Both the position numbers and the translations under genes were made by a program. Below the pieces are notes generated by a model. The model was not told the origin of the DNA, did not search any database, and was given only the letters and a program-made list of their open reading frames with translations. This document shows, in pieces, positions 7,385 through 16,500 of a DNA stretch of 64,000 bases. Origin of the DNA: JAIUNP01 sp020161975 (GTDB lineage: Bacteria > Pseudomonadota > Alphaproteobacteria > Rhizobiales > Beijerinckiaceae); NCBI GenBank assembly GCA_036745275.1, contig DAIOGK010000001.1:236991-300990 (forward strand), given 5' to 3'. Positions within the stretch are counted from its first letter, which is position 1. Each line of letters begins with the position of its first letter.

Positions 7385-8620
7385 TCATGTCTTGCCTGCC
7401 GCGACGCGCTCGAACAGATCGCACATCTTCGGCAGGCAGATGGAGTTCAGATCGTATTTCTGTACGATGGTATCGCGCGCCTTGCGCCGCATCGGATTGT
7501 ATTTGCCGGGTTTGCGCAGCGCCATGATCACGGTATCGGCGAGTTCCTCGGTGTCGAAGAAATCGACGAGCAACCCGTTCTTGCCGTGCTCGATCACCTC
7601 TTCCACGGGCGGGGTCCGCGAGCCGATGACCAGACAGCCGGCGGCCATGGATTCCAGCATCGACCAGGAAAGGACGAAGGGATAGGTCAAATAGACATGC
7701 GCAGCCGAAACCTGAAGGATCGACAGGTAGGTGGCGTAGGGGACCCGGCCCACAAAATGGACGCGGGACATATCGAGGTCGGCCTCCACCTCTTTCAGGA
7801 AAATCTCCTTCCATGTCCTGCCGTTCGGGGCATTGCGCCCATAGGACACACCATCTGCGCCGATGATGATCACATGGGCCTTTGGCCGCATCTTCTGGAT
7901 CTTCTTCAGGGCTCGCATGAAGATGTGGTAGCCGCGATACGGCTCAAGGTTACGGGAGACGAAGGTCACGACTTCATCGCCGGGCCGGAAGATCAACCGA
8001 TCCGCTCCGATCGAGATGACGCAGTCCTTTTCCGGCTTTATGAAGGTGGTGTCGATCCCGTCGTGGATCACCTCGATATGCGCCCGCATATGTTCGGGAA
8101 AGCCGTCCCGCTGCCAATAAGTGGGCGCAAGGCCTCGGTCCGCATAGGCCAGTGCCGTAAACATGACCGCGTTCTTGGTGGCGGTGTTCAAGCGTGAACG
8201 CAAGGAAGGAATGCCGAATTCGGGGTCAAAATCCGTGTCTGCGCCCTGGGTGCGGTAGCAGAATTCGGCATAAAGAATGGATCTGGCTTTCGGCCAGATT
8301 TCCTTCAGAAGCAGACTTTCGCCCCAGCCACCATGCCCGGCGATGAGATCGGGCTCAAAGCCGCGCTTCTTCAGCTCCAGCGCCGCCACCGCGGTGGCTT
8401 CGGCGCGGGCGACCCGTTCCTCGAAATGATTGGCCAGCGGAACCGGATGCGGTTTCGGCATCTCCGGAACCGTGAATCCATAGGCGGCGGTGGGCAGGAA
8501 ATCCTTCTTCGGGTTGGCCTGGTCGCGGATGGCGACCACTTCATGGCCCTCGCGCTGATAGTGACGGGCAATGTGCACCCACTGGCCCGGGAAGTTCTGG
8601 TGAACGAAGAGAATGCGCAT
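7385..8620 (-). CDS. Glycosyltransferase family 4 protein
   Basis: A 411-aa GT-B fold glycosyltransferase. It starts MRILFVHQNFPGQWVHIARH, typical of the acceptor-binding N-terminal domain of a GT4 subgroup. The C-terminal Glycos_transf_1 domain shows VVTFVSRNLEPYRGYHIF, the nucleotide-sugar site region and the E-x7-E type segment WSMLESMAAGCLVIGSRTPP. No signal peptide; it probably acts on the cytoplasmic side in polysaccharide or glycan synthesis, and donor and acceptor cannot be told. It is divergent from another glycosyltransferase-like gene 130 bp away, with a CtrA-like box in between. Confidence 0.92.
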   Translation of the reverse strand: MRILFVHQNFPGQWVHIARHYQREGHEVVAIRDQANPKKDFLPTAAYGFTVPEMPKPHPVPLANHFEERVARAEATAVAALELKKRGFEPDLIAGHGGWGESLLLKEIWPKARSILYAEFCYRTQGADTDFDPEFGIPSLRSRLNTATKNAVMFTALAYADRGLAPTYWQRDGFPEHMRAHIEVIHDGIDTTFIKPEKDCVISIGADRLIFRPGDEVVTFVSRNLEPYRGYHIFMRALKKIQKMRPKAHVIIIGADGVSYGRNAPNGRTWKEIFLKEVEADLDMSRVHFVGRVPYATYLSILQVSAAHVYLTYPFVLSWSMLESMAAGCLVIGSRTPPVEEVIEHGKNGLLVDFFDTEELADTVIMALRKPGKYNPMRRKARDTIVQKYDLNSICLPKMCDLFERVAAGKT

Positions 8621-8656
8621 GAACGGACCAGCGTTTTCGCGACGGATCGTCGGATA

Positions 8657-8672
8657 TTAAAACGGCATTAAC
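8657..8672. promoter_or_regulatory. Candidate CtrA binding box
   Basis: TTAA at 8657-8660, seven bases, then TTAAC at 8668-8672: the full TTAA-N7-TTAAC consensus of the alphaproteobacterial cell-cycle regulator CtrA. It lies in the 129-bp gap between two divergent glycosyltransferase genes (starts at 8620 and 8750) and could serve both. The match is seen directly; regulation is inference. Confidence 0.45.
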
Positions 8673-8749
8673 CAATTGCTTGCTCTGCTCGGTCGCCGAA
8701 CGATCACGCAACGATTGTTCGGAGCATAGTGATTCGGACGGGATTCGTC

Positions 8750-10291
8750 ATGGTCGAGAGAGCCACTCTTCCCCAGTTCAATGTGGAGCCGGCCTTTCGG
8801 CATCGTGTCGATCTGCCCACGCTGATCCGCTATGCCAACGACCTGCGCGAGACCGGACGTGCTCGTGAGGCCCAGGCCATCTATTCCGAAATTCTGGCCC
8901 AGCGGCCCGATAACCTCTATGCCGCCATCGGCAAGATGCGCACTCATTTTTATCTCGAGGAATGGGACAAGGCCTGGCCCGCGCTCGATATCCGCTTCCG
9001 GTTCATGGATCAGCCGCCCTCCGTTTCGGGCCGTAACAGCGCGGGTGAAACCGTCATCAAGCCGCGTTGGACCGGTGGTTCCGCGCCGGCCTCGCTGCTC
9101 GTGCTCGATGAGCAGGGTATGGGTGATACCATCCAGTTCATGCGCTTCCTGCCGCGCCTCGTTGCGGCTGGCACACGGGTGACGTTCGTCACGCATCGCC
9201 GGCTGTTCGGCCTCATCCGCAGCATGGATGCGCCGATCGAACTGCGCGCCATGGATGTCGCCGGTTCGGTGGCCGGTATCGATAGCTGGACGCCGTTGCT
9301 CAACCTGCCCGGCGCAATGGGCCTTCAGGGCGCGGATCTTGGTATGGAGCGCCCCTACATTGCGGCCGAGCCAACACGAGTCCAGCGCTGGCGCGATTGG
9401 CTTGGGCAGACAGGCTTTCGCGTCGGCATCGCCTGGCAGGGGAACCCGAAGGCGCCGGTTGATGCCGGGCGGTCCTCGCCGCTCGCGGCGCTGTCACCCC
9501 TTGCGAGCCTGCCCGGCGTTCGTCTCATCAGTCTCCAGAATGGTGTTGGCGCGGATCAGCTTTCAACGGTGCCGTTCGGATCACGCATCGAGGTCCCGGG
9601 TCCGGACTTCGATGCCGGACCGGATGCGTTTCTCGATACCGCCGCCCTGATGATGAGTCTCGATCTTGTCGTGACAGTTGATTCCGCAGTGGCGCATGTG
9701 GCGGCCGCGCTTGGGCGTCCGGTGATCTTTGCCCTTCAGGAGCGCGATGCGGACTGGCGCTGGATTCCAGGTCAGTCCACCACCCGCTGGTACCCCTCCG
9801 CGACCCTGATGCATCAGGATACGCATGGCGACTGGTGGAGTGCCTTCGTCAAGATTGCCGCCGAGGTTCGGCGCCGGAGCGAGCGGCCTGCACATGGCGG
9901 TTGCCAGCCGATGACACCCGTCTCCGTGGGCGAGCTTTTCGACAAGATCAGTATTCTTCAAATCAAACGCGAACGCCTGCCGGCGGGCTCCAAGCGTGAC
10001 AACGTGCTGAAGGAACTTGCCGCGCTCGAAGCCGTTGTTGCAAGCGAGGCTCTTGGCGGCGCCGAGATGGACGCCCTCAGGCGGGACCTGAAGGTCGTCA
10101 ACGAAGCGCTGTGGGATATCGAGGACGACATTCGCCGCTGCGAGGCCGTCGGCGATTTTGGCTCCCGTTTTATCGAACTGGCGCGGGCGGTCTATGTGAC
10201 TAACGACCGGCGGGCGGTGATCAAATCCGACCTTAACACGCTTTCGGGATCGGCGCTGCGCGAAGAGAAATCATACGCCGCCTTCCGTTGA
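8750..10291 (+). CDS. TPR/GT9-like glycosyltransferase fused to a C-terminal DUF6165 domain
   Basis: A 513-aa protein in three parts. A short TPR-like helical segment (residues about 15-75; DLRETGRAREAQAIYSEIL, RPDNLYAAIG) comes first. A glycosyltransferase-9/heptosyltransferase-like domain (about 90-370) follows, with LLVLDEQGMGDTIQFMRFLP, VGIAWQGNP and the nucleotide-sugar site region VVTVDSAVAHVAAALGRPV. From residue 388 a separate domain starts with MTPVSVGELFDKISILQIKR, which matches DUF6165, usually a stand-alone protein in polysaccharide loci. I chose ATG 8750 (ACGGGA upstream); GTG 8729 is an in-frame alternative. The divergent neighbour is also a glycosyltransferase, so a shared role in surface or flagellin glycan formation is plausible but not shown. 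Confidence 0.85.
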   Translation: MVERATLPQFNVEPAFRHRVDLPTLIRYANDLRETGRAREAQAIYSEILAQRPDNLYAAIGKMRTHFYLEEWDKAWPALDIRFRFMDQPPSVSGRNSAGETVIKPRWTGGSAPASLLVLDEQGMGDTIQFMRFLPRLVAAGTRVTFVTHRRLFGLIRSMDAPIELRAMDVAGSVAGIDSWTPLLNLPGAMGLQGADLGMERPYIAAEPTRVQRWRDWLGQTGFRVGIAWQGNPKAPVDAGRSSPLAALSPLASLPGVRLISLQNGVGADQLSTVPFGSRIEVPGPDFDAGPDAFLDTAALMMSLDLVVTVDSAVAHVAAALGRPVIFALQERDADWRWIPGQSTTRWYPSATLMHQDTHGDWWSAFVKIAAEVRRRSERPAHGGCQPMTPVSVGELFDKISILQIKRERLPAGSKRDNVLKELAALEAVVASEALGGAEMDALRRDLKVVNEALWDIEDDIRRCEAVGDFGSRFIELARAVYVTNDRRAVIKSDLNTLSGSALREEKSYAAFR

Positions 10292-10679
10292 ATTTGATCA
10301 TCGCCGTCCACCTCGGGGCGAGCTTCCCTGCATGTCTTCCTCCTGCCACGCAATGCAGTGCCGTAGCATCACGCTGTTCGGTCACGAAGGTGTATGCCTG
10401 GGCGGCAATGCGCAATAGCAATGTACTCTCAGCATATTCATTGATGTAATCCAATATATTACTTCGAGATTATGTAGATATATGACATGTGTCAGATCAA
10501 GACATGCTTTAATTATCAATTAATTTTATTTTAAAAGACAATTAATGATTATCTATCTTTTAATGTCTGTATCTAAACGGCACTTTTCCTTTTTTTAATT
10601 TAGCGAACGTTAACCATAAGTCGGTCTATTGGGACGGTAAATTTGTGTGCTTTTCCCTGAACGAATCGGAGCGGTTCTC
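10292..10679 (+). promoter_or_regulatory. AT-rich intergenic region upstream of the TolC-like gene
   Basis: 388 bp without a convincing gene. From about 10,430 to 10,620 it is strongly AT-rich in otherwise GC-rich DNA, with TTAATT-type runs and a GTTAACCAT element at 10,608-10,616. This composition is typical of a promoter bound by silencers of the MucR or H-NS type in alphaproteobacteria; that is inference. I could not assign -35 and -10 elements with confidence. Confidence 0.4.
10517..10546. repeat. Direct repeat CAATTAAT x2, 22-bp spacing
   Basis: CAATTAAT occurs at 10517-10524 and again at 10539-10546, start to start 22 bp, close to two helical turns. It lies about 140 bp before the start of the TolC-like gene. 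Two sites on the same DNA face could be an operator, but the motif is AT-rich and may recur by chance. Confidence 0.3.
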
Positions 10680-12638
10680 GTGCCCAGTTGGCAAGATCCG
10701 AACAAGCCGGCCTTAATACACCAGAGCCTGACCGCTCAGCTGCGGCGCGATCTGCGCCGTTCGCGCGTGAGCTTTCTGGCGCTCGGCGTGGCATTCGGCG
10801 CTCTTCTGGGAGGATGCAGCACCTCGACCGAATATCAGGCGACGCTTTGCACCACATCACTGGGTGAAAAGGCGTCTGCGACCTGCGATGGGCCGAAGCG
10901 GCCCGCCTCGCTCACCTTGCCTCGCGCCGAACTGCTCCGTCGGGTGGACCTGCCCGCAGAGGTGACCGGGACAATCCAGACGGAACCTCCGGCGGCACCG
11001 AATGCTGTTCTGGCCCCGCAGAATGCCGGTGGCGAGAAACCTGCTTCCGCTGTTCGCCGCTTCTTTTCGGCGCTTGCCGCGGCGGCGGAGCCGGCCCCCG
11101 CAGATGGTGCCAAGCCCGCATCCTCCGAACCCGCGCCTGCTGAATCCGCGCCGTCCGCACAGGGCGAAAGAGCGCCTGACGGGCCGCCGGCAACCAAGGC
11201 CGAGGCCGACAAGCCTGGCTCTGCCAATGAAAGGGCGGACGACAAGCAGGATGCCCAGCCCGAGACAGCGAAGGCGGCCCGCAAGCGGCGCGAGCCGAGC
11301 GAGAGCGCGGCCTCCCAGCCATCGCGGGAAGAGCGCGGCAGTGCGCGGGAAGCACAGTTCAACGGTCCGATGCGGGAAGCCATTCTGCGCGCGGTCGGTG
11401 ATCATCCGTTGATCGGTCTTGCCGGTGCCCGCGTCTCGGAGGCGCTGTCTGGCATTGGCGTTGCCGAAGCTGCCCTTTACCCCACACTTGAGGGTAGGCT
11501 CGGGGCTGGCCATGGCGGGAATGGCAACTATCAGGATTCGGATCTTCGCAGTTACTGGGGCGGCTCCAAGAATACAGCCGGTGCGGCACGCAGCGAGGCA
11601 TCCCTCTCCGGCCGGCAGTTGCTGTATGACTTCGGTGCCGTGAAGAACGATATCGCCAAGAACTCGGCCCTGTTCGATTCCGAAGCGTTGAAATTGCGTG
11701 AGCAGACCGAGGCGGTGACCGCCCAGGTCGCGGACATCTATCTCAAGATCCTCGAACAGCGCGAACTGCTCGTGGCTGCCAGCGAGAACGTTACGGCCCT
11801 CGAAAAGATCGTCAAACTGGTCGAGGAAAACGAGAAAAATGGCAACGGGACGGTCGCCGACATGAAGCGCGTCCGTTCGCGCCTCATCGATGGGCAGTCT
11901 GCGGTGGCCGATGCCCGTTCCGAACTCCAGATCGGATCGGATCGCTTCGCGCGTCTTGTTCACGCCCGTCCCGGGACGCTCCAGCCGACCACCTTCAGCC
12001 AGGCGCTGATTCCGCAGACACCGGAGGCGGTGTTGCGCGTCGCGCCCCAGAGCAACCCGCGTCTCCAGGCGCTGGAAGCCTCGCTGCGCGCCGCGCGGCA
12101 CGAGATTGAGGCGCAGAAGGCGTCTGTGCTGCCCAAACTGTCGCTGGAATCCGATGTGGGGGTCAAGGACTACCGGGGACACAAGGAGCGCACCGAGGTC
12201 GATGCCAAGGGGCTGTTCGTCCTCAAGTACAAGTTTCTCGATGGTGGTCTGCATTCCAACCAGCTTGAGCAGTTGAACGCCCGCTACATGCAGGCCGAAA
12301 TGCGGATGCGGAGCGAAACCGATGATATCGAAGCCGATATCCGCAAGAACTTCCGTACGCTCGATGTCGCTCGCTCCAAGGCGGCCAGCCTCAAGGACAA
12401 TGTGGCCACGGCGCTCCGGGCCCGGCAGCTCTATGATGAGCAGTTCCGGGGTGGCAAGCGCACCCTGCTTGAGCTTCTGGACATCCAGACGACCTATTAC
12501 ACTGCAAGGCGGACCGCGATCTCGAACCGCTTCGAGGAGCAGCGTGCAATCCAGGGCATTCTCAATGCCATGGGCCGGCTGACCTCGACCATGCTTGGTC
12601 GCGAGGCTCCGCGCACGGCAAAATCGGCGCGGCGCTAA
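10680..12638 (+). CDS. TolC-family outer-membrane channel with lipoprotein-type N-terminus and long Pro/Ala-rich linker
   Basis: A 652-aa outer-membrane factor for type I secretion. From GTG 10680 (GGAG upstream; GTG 10647 is an in-frame alternative) the protein has a basic start, a hydrophobic core and LLGGC with Cys46, a possible lipobox. About 120 residues of Pro/Ala/Glu/Lys-rich, low-complexity linker follow (roughly residues 95-220). The TolC/OEP domain covers about 223-640: MREAILRAVGDHPLIGLAGA, RQLLYDFGAVKNDIAKN, IYLKILEQRELLVAASENV, then the second structural repeat (NPRLQALEASLRAARHEIEA ... YKFLDGGLHSNQ ... TLLELLDIQTTYYTARR). Standard TolC-type proteins lack such a linker. It sits 918 bp before the giant RTX gene on the same strand and is very likely its export channel. 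The inner-membrane ABC and HlyD partners are not in this window. Confidence 0.9.
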   Translation: MPSWQDPNKPALIHQSLTAQLRRDLRRSRVSFLALGVAFGALLGGCSTSTEYQATLCTTSLGEKASATCDGPKRPASLTLPRAELLRRVDLPAEVTGTIQTEPPAAPNAVLAPQNAGGEKPASAVRRFFSALAAAAEPAPADGAKPASSEPAPAESAPSAQGERAPDGPPATKAEADKPGSANERADDKQDAQPETAKAARKRREPSESAASQPSREERGSAREAQFNGPMREAILRAVGDHPLIGLAGARVSEALSGIGVAEAALYPTLEGRLGAGHGGNGNYQDSDLRSYWGGSKNTAGAARSEASLSGRQLLYDFGAVKNDIAKNSALFDSEALKLREQTEAVTAQVADIYLKILEQRELLVAASENVTALEKIVKLVEENEKNGNGTVADMKRVRSRLIDGQSAVADARSELQIGSDRFARLVHARPGTLQPTTFSQALIPQTPEAVLRVAPQSNPRLQALEASLRAARHEIEAQKASVLPKLSLESDVGVKDYRGHKERTEVDAKGLFVLKYKFLDGGLHSNQLEQLNARYMQAEMRMRSETDDIEADIRKNFRTLDVARSKAASLKDNVATALRARQLYDEQFRGGKRTLLELLDIQTTYYTARRTAISNRFEEQRAIQGILNAMGRLTSTMLGREAPRTAKSARR

Positions 12639-13556
12639 GGCACTGCGCATTCTGGCCGAGAACGTCAGAACGCGCAGATGCTGCTCATAATCAATAACTT
12701 ACCGCGTCGTATCTTCTGCATTGGGCCCGTTTCCCGTCCTGCTGGCAATATCGTCTGGAGACGGGCCATCTTCGGTCGCAGGCCGAACGTTGCGATCTCC
12801 TCCGCCTTGCCGTTGTCAGGCCACCTCCTGCAAGCTCATCCTCAGCGAATGAAATGTCGCCAGTGACCATGTCGCGGACGCGCGACCATGGTTGGTGCGC
12901 GGGCCTCTGAACATCAAGTTACTGCCCACTTCAGTTATTGCCAGGAGCGCCCGTTCAGGCGGCTTGTCGCTGCGAAAGGGTGATTTGGAAAATTGCTTCC
13001 GAGGCAGGTCCGTTCTGTTGGCTTTCGAAATCTTCGCACATCGAAACCGGATTGCCTCGATGCCTTACGTACTGACCTGTTCGATCGATCCGGCATCCGC
13101 GCAATGACCAGCCGCAGTGCCCGGCTGCGTCGCGCCTGTAGCGACGTCTATTCAGTTCGTATCCGAAACTATTGGCAATCAAAGAGTAACTGTTAGCACC
13201 TTCATCGATTCGGTTTCGGAATGAGTCATTTCGTGACTGTTTCATGTAAAATTTTGATATTAACGCGATAAGGATTTAGGTTAATATTTTGATATTTTAG
13301 ATATTTTATCGTTAACAACGAATGTTTATGTTATTCACAATTTGAATTATTTCTGAGACTTCGACGTATAGGGAAATTTACTCGAAGTATTTCTCGCCAT
13401 TCTTGATTATGAATTTTTTAACTTCGCAAGCCGCACGTTTCCCAGTGATCGATTTCATTGTGGATGAATCGGTCCTGTGATGGCCGTTCCTCCGTCGACA
13501 GGGGGCCGGGCCGGCAGGAGCGAGACAGCCGCAAAACCGATTGTACGGAGCATGTA
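12639..13556 (+). promoter_or_regulatory. 918-bp gene-free leader upstream of the giant RTX gene
   Basis: No frame in this stretch has recognisable protein content; the short open frames here lack ribosome sites and family motifs. The first 580 bp have near-average GC. From about 13,200 to 13,440 the DNA is AT-rich with TTAAC elements (13,261 and 13,311 region) and a repeated ATTTTGATAT at 13251-13260 and 13286-13295. The promoter of the giant gene is probably here, leaving a leader of at least 100-200 nt. The ribosome site of the giant gene is GGAG at 13547-13550. Confidence 0.5.
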
Positions 13557-16500
13557 ATGGCCAACGCCGCAATTGATTCGCAGCCGAAATCCGCCGCTCA
13601 GGGCGCAGAGAACCCGTCCGCTGGCGGTTCTACGCGCGCGGGCGCCGGGGCGCAGGACCATGTGCCTGCGGATGGCGCGGCAGTCAGTCCTCAGGCGGCC
13701 GATGTCACCGGCAAGGTCGGCAAACCGGGGTTCGTGACGTCCACCAACTCGGCATCCGCTGAGTCGGTTCTCGTTCATCGCCCTGAGCCCAACGGCATCA
13801 GCGTTGTCGACATCGGTCCGGCCCGCAAGGTCGAGTTCAGCTTCAACCTGCAGGATGCGAAGATCATCATCCTCGACGTGGATGCGGTGCTGATCTTCCC
13901 CGACAACGGCAAGATCATTCTGCCGGGCTTTGCCTATGAGCTGATCACGCCGACCCCACCCACCCTGAAGTTCCTTGAGGGCATTGTCGATTCGCAGAAG
14001 CTGCTGGCCAAGGTCGAGGATACCAAGCTCTCCGAGCAATTGCCGTCACTGACCCTCACTTCGGTTCCCTCGCTCCAAGACCAGGCCAAGCCCTCGACGC
14101 CTGCGCCGGTGCCGGGCAAGGGGCAGGGGCAGGGCACCTCCGATACGGATAATCCGCCGCCGCCGATCGGCAAGCAGATGCCGTTCCAGGACATCGAGAA
14201 TCTGGTTCCGCGCAAATCGCTGGCGGAAGAGGACAGCCGGGCGAAGGCCAAGTTCACGACAGAGTCGGAAAGCACGCCGCCGTCAACCTCGGGCAGCCCG
14301 GCGACCGCCACGGCCCAGCCCAATCCGGCCGTCTCGATTGCCGACAAGACCGAGGATGGCAACGACAAGGCCGCGGTTCTCAATATCAAGCTGTTCGGTG
14401 TCACCGAAACGTCTTCGGAGCGGATCGCCGGCGGCGGCATGAACATCTTTGGCGGCATTTCCGTGCCGGCGGCGGCCAAGGATTCAAGCTTTGCCGTTCA
14501 GCACCAGGCTGAAACCATCACGGGCACCGCGCGGAACGACGTCATCCACGCCGACAATCCCGACATTGTGGGTCCTGGCGCCAGCGCGCGCCTCCTCGAT
14601 GTTGTCATCGAGATGCCCGTCGAGAGCTGGACCGCGACCTCTGCCGTCATCTTCGGCCTGCCGGACGGGTTCTCGATCGTCAATGGTCAAGCGCTCAAGA
14701 CCGGCAACTCCTTCATTGTCGGCCTGGATGATCCCGCCGACCCCAACCACATGCAACTCCAGTTGCAGTATCTCATTCCTGATGATGCCGCCGTTCTCGA
14801 TGAGAATGGCTTCTACATGACCTTCACGCTCGGAATCCGCGTGCTGGTTGATATGGGCAACGGCGATTTCACGCAGATCAACGGTTCGCAACAGTTTGCA
14901 ATCGGCGAGCCGACGAGCGATGAAGATTCGGTCATCGTCAACGAGGAGACCGGGCATACCACGCTGGTGCTCTCCAGCGTGCCCGCCGGCAATATCATCG
15001 ATGCGGGGGCCGGCAACGACAAGATCTTCGCATCTGCCGGCAGCGATACAATCGACGGTGGAACGGGCGACGATACCGTCAGCTACAGCAACTCGCAGAG
15101 CGCGGTGACGGTCAACCTCGGCGCCAACACCGCATCGGGTGGTTTTGCGCGGCTCGACGTTCTGTCGAACATCGAGGGGGTCATCGGCTCGGACTTTGGC
15201 GACAAACTCACCGGCTCCGCCGGTGCCAATACCCTCGAGGGTGGCAAGGGCGCAGACACTCTTGATGGCGGCGGCGGGCAGGATGTCATTGAATATGGCT
15301 CCTCCAAGGAGGCCGTTACAGTCAACCTGGCGACTGGAACCGGTATTGGCGGCGATGCCGAAGGGGACCGTATTGTCAATGTCGAGGCGGTGAACGGCTC
15401 GCTCGGCGATGACGTGATCATCGGTAGTGCGGATGCCAATGTCCTGAACGGATCGGATGGCCTGGACACGCTGTCCGGTGGTGCGGGCGCGGATACGCTG
15501 TCCGGTGGTGACGGTGACGATACGCTCGACTATGCCACCTCGACGACGGCGGTTTCGGTGGACCTCGGCCTCGGGCGCGGCTGGGGCGGGGACGCGGAAG
15601 GCGATGTGCTGTCTGGATTCGAGCGCGTCGTCGGCTCGGAGTTCGATGACTCGATTGCCGGCGATACTCTGGACAATGAGCTTCAGGGCGCCGCCGGCAA
15701 CGATACGCTTCAGGGCGGTCGGGGCGCCGACAGCCTTGATGGCGGTGGTGGCAACAACACCGCTTCTTATGAACAATCATCCGATAGTGTGACGATCAAC
15801 CTTGCGACGGGGCTCGGCACGCATGGTGATGCGACCGGCGATACGCTGGTCAACATCCAGAATATCATCGGTTCATTCTTTGCCGACCGGCTGGTCGGCG
15901 ATACCGGCGCAAACCGTCTGGATGGCGGAGTGGACAACGATACGCTGGTGGGCGGCGGCGGTGCCGATACGCTGGTGGGCGGATCAGGTGCCGACGTTGC
16001 GGATTATTCCGGTTCGGTTGAAGCCGTCTCGGTCAATCTCGGCGCCAACACCGGCATCGGTGGCGATGCAGAAGGCGATCGATACGATTCCATCGAGAAT
16101 GTGATCGGATCCAACAACACCGATTCCATCGTCGGTAGCGCCGGCGCCAACGTTCTCGATGGCGGTTCGGGCGCAGATACACTCGCAGGCGCCGGCGGTG
16201 CCGATACACTCCTCGGCGGACTTGGCATCGATACGGCAGACTATACAAATTCGGCGTCCGGCGTGACGGTCGATCTTGGCGAGCGCGCCGGTTATGGCGG
16301 CGATGCCCAGGGAGACTATTTCGAGTCCATCGAAAATGTCACCGGATCGGCCTTTGCGGATTCGCTGATTGGCAATGCCGGAGACAACGCGCTTGAGGGC
16401 GGTACCGGAAACGATACGCTGATCGGTGGAGCGGGGGCGGACCGCCTCGTTGGCGGTGCCGGCGCAGATACAGCCGATTACAGTTCGTCCGCCGTCGGCG

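Noticed and set aside
10857..12650. 597-codon minus-strand frame opposite the TolC-like gene
   Set aside because: Shadow of a GC-rich gene; composition is irregular and no domain is recognisable.
12678..13245. Short open frames in the leader of the giant gene
   Set aside because: They overlap each other on both strands, lack ribosome sites and have no recognisable protein character.
13557..14000. LapG-type retention cleavage site (TAAG/PAAG) in the giant protein
   Set aside because: No such motif was found in the first 150 residues; nearby SAAQG does not fit.
14484..15776. Long open frame on the minus strand inside the giant RTX gene (430 codons)
   Set aside because: Third-position GC bias and the repeat structure keep antisense frames open; no ribosome site or family motif, and it is fully overlapped by the RTX gene.
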